Of a stretch of DNA of 64,000 nucleotides, positions 8,964-18,100 are shown piece after piece. Both the position numbers and the translations under genes were made by a program. The stretch's first letter is position 1; every line of letters starts with the position of its first letter. This DNA comes from Saccharopolyspora elongata (lineage in GTDB: Bacteria > Actinomycetota > Actinomycetes > Mycobacteriales > Pseudonocardiaceae), in contig NZ_SMKW01000012.1 in assembly GCF_004348985.1 (NCBI RefSeq), positions 90,740 to 154,739 on the forward strand, written 5' to 3'. The notes under the pieces were generated by a model, which saw nothing but the letters and a program-made list of their open reading frames with translations, did no database searches and had not been told where the DNA came from.

Positions 8964-10205
8964 TCAGCGGTCGGCGGGCGCGGCGAGCCGCCGCGCCACG
9001 AAGTCGGCCAGCCGCCCGGCCAGTCCGGCCGGGCTGTCCGGCTCCTCCTCCAGGTGCCGGCACGCCAGCTCGAACACGTCGCGGGCGCTGCGCGCCAACG
9101 CCGGGTCCAGCAGCCCGTGCCGCGCGGCGTGCACCCACCGGCCCACCGCCGGGGACGTCATCGCCAGCACCTTGTCCACAGTGGATTCGTCGCGGAACAG
9201 CGCGATCAGCGCGCCCGCGGGCAGCATCCAGTCCTGGCCGGGCTGCGCGTCGAGGTAGCGGACCTCGAAGTAGCCGCGCGGCCGGACCGGCGGGAACACC
9301 GTGGACAGGTGGTAGTCGAGGTCGTCGCGGGTGGGCGGGTGCGGCAGCGCGCCGTGGATCCACTCCGCGAAGCTGATGCCGCTGGGCGCCGTCCAGTCCC
9401 CGTCGTCGCGGCGCAGGCACACGATCGCGGTGTCGAGCACCCGCTTGGCCCAGCTGGCCGCCGGGTCGACGGTGATCGGGCCGGGCCGGGTGCGCGGCGG
9501 ATCGGTGCGCAGCAGCGCGCGGGTGCGGGTGGACACCCAGCCGGTGCGTTCGCCGAAGAGCATCGGCGAATTCGCGAACGTCGCCATCATCACCGGCCCC
9601 AGCGCGTGCAGCGCCGCCCAGCGGGCGGCCACCCGGTCCGGTTCGCCGGCGTCGAGGCAGACCTGCACGCCGGCGGTGCTGCACATCATCAACCGGCCGT
9701 CCAGGCCGATGCGGTCGAAGGCGGTTTCCATCGCGGCGTAGCGCGGCACCTGCAGGATCCGGCTCGGGTACCGCCACGGGTCGGTGCCCTGCTCGCCGAG
9801 CACCAGGCCGGCGGCGCGCAGCCGGCGCTCGACGTACTCGGCGTCGGTGGCGACGACGCTGAACAGCGATCGCATGGACGTGGTGGGAAGACTGGAGATC
9901 TCGACCTGGCCGCCGGGCTCGACGGTGAGCACCGAGCCGTTGGGCAATTCGCGGTGCGGGCTGTCCGGGACCAGGGAGCGCGGGGCGTGCGGGCCGAGCG
10001 CGGCGATCAGCGTCGCGGCGTCGAGCGTCCGGCCCGGGTCGTCGGAGTGGTGCACGGTCCATTCGAGTTCGATGCCCAGCAGTCGCGGTGGACCGTGCTT
10101 GAAGCACACCGACGCGACGTAGGCCTCGGCCTCGGCCCTGGTGCGGACCCGGGAGGCCGGGAAGTCGGCGGCGGCGGGGTCGGTCGTAGTGGGCAAATTG
10201 ATCAC
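8964..10205 (-). CDS. egtA: Glutamate-cysteine ligase EgtA
   Basis: ATP-dependent ligase supplying gamma-glutamylcysteine for EgtB; GCS2-type fold. The GTG at 10205 gives 413 residues, close to the family norm. Conserved stretches include 'GIELEWTVHH' (metal/glutamate site), 'NSPMLFGERTGWVSTR' and 'RPRGYFEVRYLDAQPG'. A G-rich AGGGG lies directly upstream of the GTG, closer than usual, so the start is not certain; the open frame extends upstream without a better start. It is the first gene of the egtABCD unit; an egtE-like lyase is absent, which is common. Confidence 0.9.
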   Translation of the reverse strand: MINLPTTTDPAAADFPASRVRTRAEAEAYVASVCFKHGPPRLLGIELEWTVHHSDDPGRTLDAATLIAALGPHAPRSLVPDSPHRELPNGSVLTVEPGGQVEISSLPTTSMRSLFSVVATDAEYVERRLRAAGLVLGEQGTDPWRYPSRILQVPRYAAMETAFDRIGLDGRLMMCSTAGVQVCLDAGEPDRVAARWAALHALGPVMMATFANSPMLFGERTGWVSTRTRALLRTDPPRTRPGPITVDPAASWAKRVLDTAIVCLRRDDGDWTAPSGISFAEWIHGALPHPPTRDDLDYHLSTVFPPVRPRGYFEVRYLDAQPGQDWMLPAGALIALFRDESTVDKVLAMTSPAVGRWVHAARHGLLDPALARSARDVFELACRHLEEEPDSPAGLAGRLADFVARRLAAPADR

Positions 10206-10463
10206 CCCCTGTAATTGGCCGGTTACCGACGCTACCGCTCCCCCCTGACGCCCGCGACCCTTGTTCTTGATCCGGAGAACTGGTACTAGCGAAACGGGAA
10301 ACCCGTTCCCCAACCCGCTTTCCCGGATCTCGACCGCCACGCGGGTAACGGTTGCGCCGGTCCCGGCGACCATATGGTCGGAGGTCGCCCATCGGTTGGG
10401 ACATGCGCAGCAAAACGTACGTACGGATTGCAATGTGGCGGCCGCACCTGGGACGATCAGAAC
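10206..10463. promoter_or_regulatory. egtA / acnR-like divergent control region with palindromes
   Basis: This 258-bp gap separates divergent genes. It contains two perfect palindromes: GACCATATGGTC (10368-10379) and CGTACGTACG (10416-10425). The second lies about 40 nt before the TetR start, where an autoregulatory operator would be expected. It does not clearly match the published AcnR consensus as I remember it. Confidence 0.45.
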
Positions 10464-11057
10464 ATGCCTCGGGTCAGCCAAGACCACCTCGACGCCCGGC
10501 GCCGTCAGATCCTCGACGGCTCCCGGTCGTGCTTCGCGCGCTTCGGCTACGAAGGCGCCACCGTGCGGCGGCTGGAAGAAGCGACCGGCCTTTCCCGGGG
10601 CGCGATCTTCCACCACTTCAAGGACAAGGAGTCACTGTTCCTCGCGCTGGCCGAGGACGACGCGACCCGGATGGCCGACGTGGTGGCCGAGCAGGGCCTG
10701 GTGCAGGTGATGCGCGACCTGCTCGCCGAGCCCGCCGGCGGCACCGGCAGCGCGCCCGGCGCGGACTGGCTGGGCACCCGGCTGGAGGTGTCGCGCCGGC
10801 TGCGCACGGACGAGGAGTTCCGGGCGCGCTGGGCGCAGCGCTCCGAGCAGCTGACCGCCGCCACCCGCGCCCGGCTGAAGTGGCAGCGCGACGCCGGCAA
10901 CCTCCGCGACGACGTCGACGTCGACGTGCTGACCGCCTACCTGGAGCTGGTGCTGGAGGGACTCGTGTCCCACCTCGCGATGGGTCTGCCCGCGGAACAC
11001 CTCCCCGCGGTGCTGGACCTCGTCGAGGAGAGCGTCCGCCGCCACCGCGGTAGCTGA
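10464..11057 (+). CDS. TetR-family regulator, AcnR-like
   Basis: 197 residues from ATG 10464. The N-terminus 'GYEGATVRRLEEATGLSRGA' followed by 'IFHHFKDKESLFLALAEDDA' closely resembles AcnR, the aconitase repressor of corynebacteria as I recall it, and the match extends to the C-terminal 'VLDLVEESVRRHRG'. AcnR genes normally sit just downstream of acn. Here no aconitase is nearby; the neighbours are the ergothioneine operon (divergent) and a FUSC protein, so either the gene has moved or it has another target. Confidence 0.8.
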   Translation: MPRVSQDHLDARRRQILDGSRSCFARFGYEGATVRRLEEATGLSRGAIFHHFKDKESLFLALAEDDATRMADVVAEQGLVQVMRDLLAEPAGGTGSAPGADWLGTRLEVSRRLRTDEEFRARWAQRSEQLTAATRARLKWQRDAGNLRDDVDVDVLTAYLELVLEGLVSHLAMGLPAEHLPAVLDLVEESVRRHRGS

Positions 11058-11154
11058 CCCGCGCGGCCCGTCCGGGTAATCTCGCTACCGCGAACGGCCG
11101 AGCCCGAGCAGGACCATCCGGGTTCGGCGCACACCCCGAAGGAGCGCGCGGCGC

Positions 11155-13242
11155 ATGTGGAGCGAGTGGTGGAACCGCTTCCTCGCCTCGGACCCGGCGC
11201 TGCGCCGCCTGCGCACCGCGGCCCGGGTGACGCTGTCGGTCGCACTCTCGCTCGTGGTGGTGCTGCCGCTGCTGGTGTGGTGGGGACAGCCGCTGCCGCT
11301 GGCCATGCTGGCCGCGGTGGTGGCGATCAACTCCTCGCTCGGCATCAACGACCCGGACCGGCGGCAGCAGAAGATCACCAACCTGCTGATGCCGCTGCCC
11401 GCGGTGCTCGCGCTGCTGCTGTCGATCCTCACCTCGCCGTGGCCGCTGCCGCACAGCCTGCTGTTCCTGGTGGTGATCTTCACCGCCACCTACATCCGCC
11501 GGTTCGGGCCGCGCTTCTTCCCGCTGGGGATGGTCGCGTTCATGGGCTACTTCTTCGCGATGTTCCTGCGTCCCCAGCTGCCGCAGCTGCCCGCACTGAT
11601 CGCGGCGGCGGTGGTCGGGGCGCTGGCCGCGTTCGCGATGCGGTTCCTCGTGCTGCGGGACGATCCCGAAGGCGTGCTCGAACGCGGCCGCCACACGCTG
11701 CGCGCCCAGGTGCACGGGCTCCTGCACGCGGTGCGCGACGTCGCCGAGCACCCGGATTCGACGCAGCGGCGACGCGAACTGCACAACCGCTCGGTGCGGC
11801 TCAACGAGACCTCGCTGATGCTGGAGAACACCGTCGGCCAGCTAGACGACCTCGACGAGACCGGCCGCGAGCTGCTCCGGCAGCGCATCCTCGACGTCGA
11901 ACTCGCGGCCGAGAACCTGCTCACCCCACTGATGCGGCTCGTCGACCACCCCAGCGGCGGCGCCACCGTGCCGCACGCGATCACCGCGCTGCTCGCGGTG
12001 CTCAACACCGAGCCGCGGGAGGTCCGGGAGGCCACGCGGCTGGTCGCCGAGGGGATCGAGCAGCAGGGCTCGGTGGAGATCGCGATGGCGGTGCGGCGGC
12101 TCGGCGCCGGGCTCGCGGAGCTGGCCGACGCGACCGGCGAGCTCGGCGGCGAACGCCGGGAAGAGGTGCCGCCGGAACCGGTCGGCGAGCCGGAGCCGGC
12201 CGAGGACGACGAGACCGGGTTGCGGCGGCCAGAGCTGCGGATGGCGATCCAGGTGACCTGCGCGACCGCGCTGGCGATCATGCTGGGCCAGCTGGTCTCG
12301 CCGAACCGGTGGTACTGGGCGGTGATCACCGCGTTCGTCGTGTTCATCAGCACCAACAGCCGCGGCGAGCTGCTGGTGCGGGCGTGGCAGCGCACCGCGG
12401 GCACCATGCTCGGCGTGGTCGCGGGCATCCTGGTCGCCGCGCAGATCTCCGGCAACACCCCAGCCGAGATCGCCATGATCCTGACCTGCGTGTTCCTGGG
12501 CTTCTACTTCGCCGGCTACTCGTACGCGGTGATGACGTTCTTCATCACCGCCTTGCTCGGCGCGCTCTACGGAATGCTCGGCACCTTCGACGAGGCCGTC
12601 CTGGAGACGCGGCTGTGGGAGACCGCGGTCGGCGCGGCGGCGGGCGTGCTGGCGGCGGTGTTCGTGCTGCCCACCCGCACGCGCTTCCTGGTGCGCACCA
12701 ACATCCAGGACTTCCTGCTGACGCTGCGGGACTTCCTGCGCGGCACCGGCACCGAGATCAGCGAGCACGGCACGGTCGCCGGCCTGCAGGAGTCGATGCG
12801 CGACCTCGACGACGGGCTGCAGCGGGTGATCACCAGCGCGAAGCCGCTGACCAGCTACCGGCTGCGCTCCCGGCGCAGCCAGGCCCAGCGGCCGGTGGCG
12901 ATGCTCAGCGGCTGCGCGTACTACGTGCGCAACCTGGCGGTCGCCCTGTCCTCCACTGTGGACATGGTCGACGAGGACACCCGCAACCGGCTGGCCGAGC
13001 TGCTGTGGGCGCTGGCCGACGCGGTGGAGTCGCTGACCGACGAGGCCCAGGTCAGCTTCGAGGCGGCGATCGCCTCGGCGCACAGCACGGCCGACGCGCT
13101 GCACGACATCGCCGAATCGCTGACCGACGGCCCGACCTCCCTGCACCGCACCATCCGCTGGCTGGACCGCACGACCCAGGTCGTCGAAGACCTGGCCCGC
13201 GAACTCCCCGCGGCCACGCCCGAAAAGCAACTCGCCGCCTGA
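11155..13242 (+). CDS. FUSC-family membrane protein (aromatic-acid exporter type)
   Basis: 695 residues with two hydrophobic blocks separated by soluble domains: an N-terminal FUSC block (about residues 20-165), a cytoplasmic helical region, then a second block starting near 'MAIQVTCATALAIMLGQLVS' with 'LVRAWQRTAGTMLGVVAGIL', the FUSC_2 signature. The C-terminal 150 residues are soluble and helical. Relatives (AaeB, YccS, YdhK) export aromatic acids or affect the envelope; the substrate here is unknown. GAAGGAG ribosome site before ATG 11155. Confidence 0.8.
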   Translation: MWSEWWNRFLASDPALRRLRTAARVTLSVALSLVVVLPLLVWWGQPLPLAMLAAVVAINSSLGINDPDRRQQKITNLLMPLPAVLALLLSILTSPWPLPHSLLFLVVIFTATYIRRFGPRFFPLGMVAFMGYFFAMFLRPQLPQLPALIAAAVVGALAAFAMRFLVLRDDPEGVLERGRHTLRAQVHGLLHAVRDVAEHPDSTQRRRELHNRSVRLNETSLMLENTVGQLDDLDETGRELLRQRILDVELAAENLLTPLMRLVDHPSGGATVPHAITALLAVLNTEPREVREATRLVAEGIEQQGSVEIAMAVRRLGAGLAELADATGELGGERREEVPPEPVGEPEPAEDDETGLRRPELRMAIQVTCATALAIMLGQLVSPNRWYWAVITAFVVFISTNSRGELLVRAWQRTAGTMLGVVAGILVAAQISGNTPAEIAMILTCVFLGFYFAGYSYAVMTFFITALLGALYGMLGTFDEAVLETRLWETAVGAAAGVLAAVFVLPTRTRFLVRTNIQDFLLTLRDFLRGTGTEISEHGTVAGLQESMRDLDDGLQRVITSAKPLTSYRLRSRRSQAQRPVAMLSGCAYYVRNLAVALSSTVDMVDEDTRNRLAELLWALADAVESLTDEAQVSFEAAIASAHSTADALHDIAESLTDGPTSLHRTIRWLDRTTQVVEDLARELPAATPEKQLAA

Positions 13243-13305
13243 GCCACCGAGCAGTCCAGTCGATCCGGATTGGACCGCGCCGCCGCGCGCCTGCTTCGTT
13301 ACGGT

Positions 13306-13347
13306 CGTGAGCGAGTTTTCCGGTTCTTACCGGATCAAACGCTCACG
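13306..13347. repeat. 42-bp imperfect palindrome overlapping a ribosome site
   Basis: Arms CGTGAGCG (13306-13313) and CGCTCACG (13340-13347) enclose a second arm pair, CCGGT/ACCGG, and GTTT/AAAC-type pairing. The right arm abuts the GAAGGATG ribosome site of the next gene. It could end FUSC transcription, act as a repeat element, or mask the ribosome site. Confidence 0.6.
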
Positions 13348-13359
13348 AAGGATGTCGCA

Positions 13360-14739
13360 TTGCACCCGAAGCTCTCCGAAGACCTCGCCCGGTTGCCAGA
13401 ACTGCTCGACATCGCCCGGCGATGCGCCGTCGAGGCGCTGTCCGGGGTCGCGGAGCGGCCTGCCGCCGTACCGCCCGCACCACCGAACCCTGCTTCGCTG
13501 CCCGATTCCGGCGTCGGCGCCGAAGCCGCCCTAGAACGGTTCCAGAGCCACTGGGCGCCGGGCTTCTCCGGCAGCGCGGGGCCCCGCTACCTCGGGTTCG
13601 TGACCGGTGGCGCAACCCCGGCTGCCGTGGCAGGCGACTGGCTGACCAGCACGTTCGACCAGAACGCGGCTGCCGGCGGCGACTCGTCGGCGCTGGACCT
13701 GGAGCGCGAAGCGACCGGCTGGCTGCGCGAGCTGTTCGGCCTCGGCACTGCGCACGAAGGCGCGTTCGTCAGCGGCGCGACGATGTCGAACTTCGTCGGG
13801 CTGGCGATCGGCCGCGAATGGGTCGGTGAGCAGCTCGGCGTGTCCGTGGCGCAAGACGGCGTGGCCGCTCTCGGGAACGTCCCGGTGCTTTCCGGCAGTC
13901 CGCATTCCAGCGTCTACAAGGCACTCTCGATGCTCGGCCTGGGCCGCGGTTGCGTTCGCGAGGTGGCCACGCTGCCCGGGCGGGAGGCGGTCGACGTCGA
14001 TCTGCTGGCCGCCGAACTCGCCGCGCTCGACGGGCGGCCCGCGATCGTGGTGGCCAATGCGGGGACGGTCAACACCGTGGACTTCGACGACCTGCGGGCG
14101 ATCGCCGGGCTGCGTCGGCACTTCCCGTTCTGGCTGCACGCCGACGCCGCCTTCGGGGGCTTCGCCGCGCTGTCCCCGCCGCACGCCGAACTGGTCGCCG
14201 GCATCGACGAGGCCGACTCGGTGTGCGTGGACCTGCACAAGTGGCTCAACGTGCCCTACGACAGCGCGGTCCAGTTCACCCGGCGTCGGGACCTGCAGGT
14301 CCGCGTGTTCCAGAACGCGGCCGCGTATCTGGGCCCGGTCACCGAGGAACCGGACTTCGTCCACCTCACGCCGGAGAACTCGCGCCGCCTGCGCGCCCTG
14401 CCGGCCTGGTTCACGCTCGCCGCCTACGGGCGGCAGGGGCACCGCGAGATCGTCGAGCGGGACATCGCGCTGGCCCGCGACCTCGGCGACCGGATCGCCG
14501 GGATGCCGCACCTGCGGCTGCTCGCACCGGTGCGCCTCAACGTCGTCTGCTTCACCCTCGCCGACGATCCCACCGCCGAGCGAGTCGGCGCACTGGCCCG
14601 CTCCGTCGCCGGATCCGGGGAAGCGTTCCTCACCCCGACCGTCTACAAGGGAACGCCCGGTCTGCGCGCGGCTTTCAGCAATTGGCGCACCACCGGGGCG
14701 GATGTCGGTCGCGTCGCCGCCGCCCTGCGGGCCGGCTGA
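13360..14739 (+). CDS. PLP-dependent group II amino-acid decarboxylase family protein
   Basis: Fold-type I PLP enzyme of the aromatic-L-amino-acid/glutamate decarboxylase group. From TTG 13360 it has 459 residues; that start is supported by GAAGGATG about 6 nt upstream, whereas the further upstream TTG 13270 has none. The 'SGATMSNF' cofactor loop, 'HADAAFGGF' (Asp that pairs with the pyridine nitrogen) and the Schiff-base lysine in 'VCVDLHKWLNVPYD' (about K294) are all present, so it should be active. Substrate unknown; no pathway partner is adjacent. Confidence 0.8.
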   Translation: MHPKLSEDLARLPELLDIARRCAVEALSGVAERPAAVPPAPPNPASLPDSGVGAEAALERFQSHWAPGFSGSAGPRYLGFVTGGATPAAVAGDWLTSTFDQNAAAGGDSSALDLEREATGWLRELFGLGTAHEGAFVSGATMSNFVGLAIGREWVGEQLGVSVAQDGVAALGNVPVLSGSPHSSVYKALSMLGLGRGCVREVATLPGREAVDVDLLAAELAALDGRPAIVVANAGTVNTVDFDDLRAIAGLRRHFPFWLHADAAFGGFAALSPPHAELVAGIDEADSVCVDLHKWLNVPYDSAVQFTRRRDLQVRVFQNAAAYLGPVTEEPDFVHLTPENSRRLRALPAWFTLAAYGRQGHREIVERDIALARDLGDRIAGMPHLRLLAPVRLNVVCFTLADDPTAERVGALARSVAGSGEAFLTPTVYKGTPGLRAAFSNWRTTGADVGRVAAALRAG

Positions 14740-14842
14740 ACCGGAATCGGCCGGGGGACGCGGACTTTCGCTGCCGGGTGTGGAACCGGGCCACCGATTA
14801 CGCTCCGCCCTGACCCAGGTTCCACTCCACGAGGAGACGCCC

Positions 14843-16354
14843 GTGAAGCGTTCGATCGCGCTCGGCCTCGCCGGGGCCGCGGTGCTGGCCGGCACCGTGG
14901 CGCCGGGAGCGGCCGCCCAGGCCGCGCCCGGCCTGCAGTTCGGCGCGTGCCCGCAGGACATCAGCCAGCCCCACCCGCAGCTGCAGTGCGCCAACCTCGA
15001 CGTGCCGCTGGATTACGCCGCGCCGAACGGCGAGAAGCTGCAGCTGCTGATCGCGAAGTCCCCGGCGCGCAAGCCCGAGGCCCGGCGCGGCTCGCTGCTG
15101 ATCAACCCCGGCGGCCCGGGCGGGCCGGGGGTGGCCTTCGCCGGCACGCTGGGCGGTCGGCTGCCCGCCGAGGTGCTCGACGCCTACGACCTGATCGGGT
15201 TCGACACCCGCAACTCCGCGCACAGCACCCCGATCAGCTGCGTGGACCCGGCCACCTACTGGCGGCAGCCGCTGCCCGACCCGGACTCGCCGCAGACCCG
15301 CGAGCAGAACTGGCAGCGCGCCCAGGAGTACGCCGACGGGTGCGCGCAGCGGGCCGGCAAGTACCTGCCGCACCTGAACACGCCGACCAACGCCCGGGAC
15401 ATGGACCGCATCCGGGACGCGCTCGGCGAGCAGAAGATCAGCTACCTCGGGTACTCCTACGGCACCTACCTCGGCGCGGTGTACGGCCAGCTGTTCCCGG
15501 AGCGCGTGGACCGGATGGTCCTGGACAGCGTGGTCAACCCGGACACCTCCGAGGTCTGGTACCGAAACAACCTCAACCAGGACATCGCCGCGCAGCGGCG
15601 GCTGGGCGGCTACTTCGACTGGATCGCCCAGCACGACCAGGTGTTCCACCTCGGCACCGACCGCGGCCAGGTGCAGGCCGCGTGGGACGGCATCCGGGCC
15701 GAGCTCCGCAAGGGGGCGCGCGGCGCGCTCGGACCGTCGGAGCTCACCGACATCACCTTCGGCGCCCTCTACGGCGAGAGCAACTGGAAAGGCCTCGCCG
15801 AGGCGGTCGCCGACTTCCGCCTCCGCGGCGATGACCGCAAGCTCGTCGCGCAGGTGTCGGCGAAGGACGCGGCGGCGGAGAACGGCAACGCCATCTACAA
15901 CGCCGTCGAATGCGCGGACGCCCCGTGGCCGACCCGCCGCAGCGAGTGGGAGCGCGACTCCGAAGAGCTGGCCGCCGACTACCCGCTGGCCGCCTGGTAC
16001 AACAGCTGGACCGTCGCGCCCTGCCGGGTGTGGCACGCTCCTCGGCAGCAGCCGCTCAAGATCACCGGTGCGGGGCTGCCACCGATGCTGGTGATCAACT
16101 CGGAGCACGACGTCGCGACCCCGTACGCGGGTGCGGTGGAAATGCACCGGTCGCTGCCGTCGTCGGTGCTGGTCACCGAGAAGGACGCGGGCAAGCACGG
16201 CGTGTGGGCGATGGCCGGCAACGCCGAGGTGGACCGGATCGGCACCGACTACCTCCTCCGGGGCGCGCTGCCGAGCGGGAACGTCACGGTCGCGGGCCAC
16301 GCGAACCCGGACCCGGCGGCCCCGGAGAAACCCCGCACCCTCGACCTGCGCTGA
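14843..16354 (+). CDS. Secreted alpha/beta-hydrolase, tripeptidyl aminopeptidase type
   Basis: 503 residues from GTG 14843 (GAGGAG ribosome site). The Sec signal peptide ends near 'GAAAQAAP'. The hydrolase core has oxyanion-loop 'NPGGPGGPG', nucleophile elbow 'GYSYGTYLG', acid in 'SEHDVATPY' and base in 'GKHGVW', with the TAP-like C-terminal domain typical of Streptomyces SlpD/SlpE and Tap proteases. It likely cleaves short peptides outside the cell. The convergent neighbour is a peptide:proton symporter, suggesting joint peptide scavenging. Confidence 0.88.
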   Translation: MKRSIALGLAGAAVLAGTVAPGAAAQAAPGLQFGACPQDISQPHPQLQCANLDVPLDYAAPNGEKLQLLIAKSPARKPEARRGSLLINPGGPGGPGVAFAGTLGGRLPAEVLDAYDLIGFDTRNSAHSTPISCVDPATYWRQPLPDPDSPQTREQNWQRAQEYADGCAQRAGKYLPHLNTPTNARDMDRIRDALGEQKISYLGYSYGTYLGAVYGQLFPERVDRMVLDSVVNPDTSEVWYRNNLNQDIAAQRRLGGYFDWIAQHDQVFHLGTDRGQVQAAWDGIRAELRKGARGALGPSELTDITFGALYGESNWKGLAEAVADFRLRGDDRKLVAQVSAKDAAAENGNAIYNAVECADAPWPTRRSEWERDSEELAADYPLAAWYNSWTVAPCRVWHAPRQQPLKITGAGLPPMLVINSEHDVATPYAGAVEMHRSLPSSVLVTEKDAGKHGVWAMAGNAEVDRIGTDYLLRGALPSGNVTVAGHANPDPAAPEKPRTLDLR

Positions 16355-16395
16355 AAAGAGGCCGGCCCCGGGATCACCGGGGCCGGCCTCTTTTT
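16354..16395. terminator. Bidirectional rho-independent terminator
   Basis: AAAAGAGGCCGGCCCCGG, 5-nt loop, then the complementary arm and a run of T: an 18-bp perfect stem with A-tract and T-tract on the two sides, lying between convergent genes. Confidence 0.92.
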
Positions 16396-16403
16396 CGTTC
16401 ACA

Positions 16404-17885
16404 TCAGTTCACGCCGTGCATGTAGCGCTTGATGCTCTTGGAGCCGAGCAGGAGTAGCACCGCGCAGCCGATCGTGGCCGCGCCGACGATGCCGAAGTAG
16501 ACCGGCTGGTTGTCCACCGAGTACAGCTTCACCACCTGGGCGCCGAGGCCCTGCCCCATCGCCGGGGCCAGGAAGTACAGGCCCATGGTCTGGGAGGCGA
16601 AGACCTTCGGCGCCAGCTTGGTGCTCGCCGACAGGCCGACCGGCGAGAGCATCAGCTCACCGAGGGTCATGATCACGAACACCAGCGCGAGCATGATCGG
16701 CAGGTGCTTGCCGTCGCCGGCGACGAACTTCGACACCACGACCCACAGGAACGAGACGCCGACGAAGAACAGGCCGCCGACAAACTTCTGCGGGGTCGAC
16801 GGCTGCCGCTCCCCCAGTTTCGTCCACAGCAACGCCATCAGCGGCGCCAGCACGATGATCGCCAGCGAGTTGATGGACTGGAACCACGACGCCGGGATCA
16901 CGAACCCGAGGATGTTCAGGTCGGTGTCCGCCTCGGCGATGTTGGCCAGCGAGTTCGGCTGCTGCTCGAAGAGCAGGAAGAACAGCGCGGTCGCCAGGAA
17001 CAGCGGGATGTAGGCGATCAGCCGGTCCCGCTCGATCTTGGTGATCTGCTTGCTGGAGAGCATCACCGCGAAGTAGATGACCGGCAGCACCGCGGAGATC
17101 AGGCTGATCACGTTGACCAGGCCGTCCAGGCCCATCACGCCGCTCACCGACAGGCCGACCAGGACCACGATGAACGCCAGGCCGATGCCGATCGCGCGTC
17201 CCAGCACCCGGCCCTTGTGCCCGGCGGGCAGCGGGTTGACCGGTGCCAGCCCGGCCGAGCCCAGGTTCTTGCGCCCGAGCTGGTACTGGATCAGCCCGAA
17301 CGCCATGCCGACGGCCGCCGCGCCGAACCCGACGTGCCAGCTGACCTTCTCGCCGAGGGTGCCGACGACGAAGGGGGCCAGGAACCCGCCGAGGTTGATG
17401 CCCATGTAGTAGATCGAGAACCCGGCGTCGCGGCGCGTGTCGTGTTCGCTGTAGAGCCCGCCGACGAGGCCGGAGATGTTCGGCTTCAGCAGCCCGGTGC
17501 CGATCACCAGCAGCACGAGCCCGAGCACCACCGTGGCGATGCCGCCGGGCAGGGCCAGGCTGATGTGGCCGAGCATGATCACGCAGCCGCCGTAGAACAC
17601 CGCACGTTGCGCGCCGACTACTCGGTCGGCCAGCCAGCCGCCGAGGATGCCGGTCATGTAGACAGAGGCGCCGTAGACGCCGACCACCGACAGCGCCGTC
17701 GACTCGGGGATCCCCAGGCCGCCCTCGGCGACCGCGAAGTACAGGTAGTACCCGAGGATCGCCCGCATGCCGTAGTAGGAGAACCGCTCCCACATCTCGG
17801 TGAAGAACAGCGTCGACAAGCCGCGGGGGTGACCGAAGAAGCCCCTCTGCGGTGCGTCCGCAACCGTGGGTGTGCTCACGATCAC
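16404..17885 (-). CDS. POT/PTR2-family peptide:proton symporter
   Basis: Imports di- and tripeptides with protons; polytopic membrane protein of 493 residues. The POT signature 'EMWERFSYYGM' (ExxER motif) is in TM1, and 'YYMGINLGGFLAPFVVGTLG' matches the second PTR2 signature. GTG 17885 and GTG 17879 are both plausible; AGAGGA lies upstream. Convergent with the secreted peptidase. A palindrome at 17948-17975 may regulate it. Confidence 0.92.
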   Translation of the reverse strand: MIVSTPTVADAPQRGFFGHPRGLSTLFFTEMWERFSYYGMRAILGYYLYFAVAEGGLGIPESTALSVVGVYGASVYMTGILGGWLADRVVGAQRAVFYGGCVIMLGHISLALPGGIATVVLGLVLLVIGTGLLKPNISGLVGGLYSEHDTRRDAGFSIYYMGINLGGFLAPFVVGTLGEKVSWHVGFGAAAVGMAFGLIQYQLGRKNLGSAGLAPVNPLPAGHKGRVLGRAIGIGLAFIVVLVGLSVSGVMGLDGLVNVISLISAVLPVIYFAVMLSSKQITKIERDRLIAYIPLFLATALFFLLFEQQPNSLANIAEADTDLNILGFVIPASWFQSINSLAIIVLAPLMALLWTKLGERQPSTPQKFVGGLFFVGVSFLWVVVSKFVAGDGKHLPIMLALVFVIMTLGELMLSPVGLSASTKLAPKVFASQTMGLYFLAPAMGQGLGAQVVKLYSVDNQPVYFGIVGAATIGCAVLLLLGSKSIKRYMHGVN

Positions 17886-17947
17886 GTCCTCTCGTTTGTG
17901 ACCTGGCGGCGGTAGCCGCTCGAAGAAACCTGCGGCAGGTTACGTCT

Positions 17948-17975
17948 CGCCCCAGTGGCCCAGACCACCGGGGCG
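17948..17975. promoter_or_regulatory. Palindrome upstream of the peptide symporter
   Basis: CGCCCCAGTGG (17948-17958) pairs with CCACCGGGGCG (17965-17975) with one mismatch across a 6-bp spacer, 63 bp upstream of the symporter start. Candidate operator; no cognate regulator identified. Confidence 0.4.
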
Positions 17976-18100
17976 TAAACCCGCCTCGCCGCGGATGCCA
18001 CGAGCGCCCCCGACCAGCCACACTGGACGCGTGGCCAGGGATTCCGCCGCCACCTCCGGGCGCCCCGTGACCGATTTCACAACGCTCATCGGGAGAAATC

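Noticed and set aside
7263..10214. Open frame of 983 codons on the + strand
   Set aside because: It lies antisense to egtA, egtB and egtC; low-complexity Arg/Gln/Val/His composition typical of a high-GC shadow frame.
13826..14842. Upstream extension of the secreted hydrolase frame
   Set aside because: This part overlaps the decarboxylase in another frame; the hydrolase begins at GTG 14843 with a ribosome site and signal peptide.
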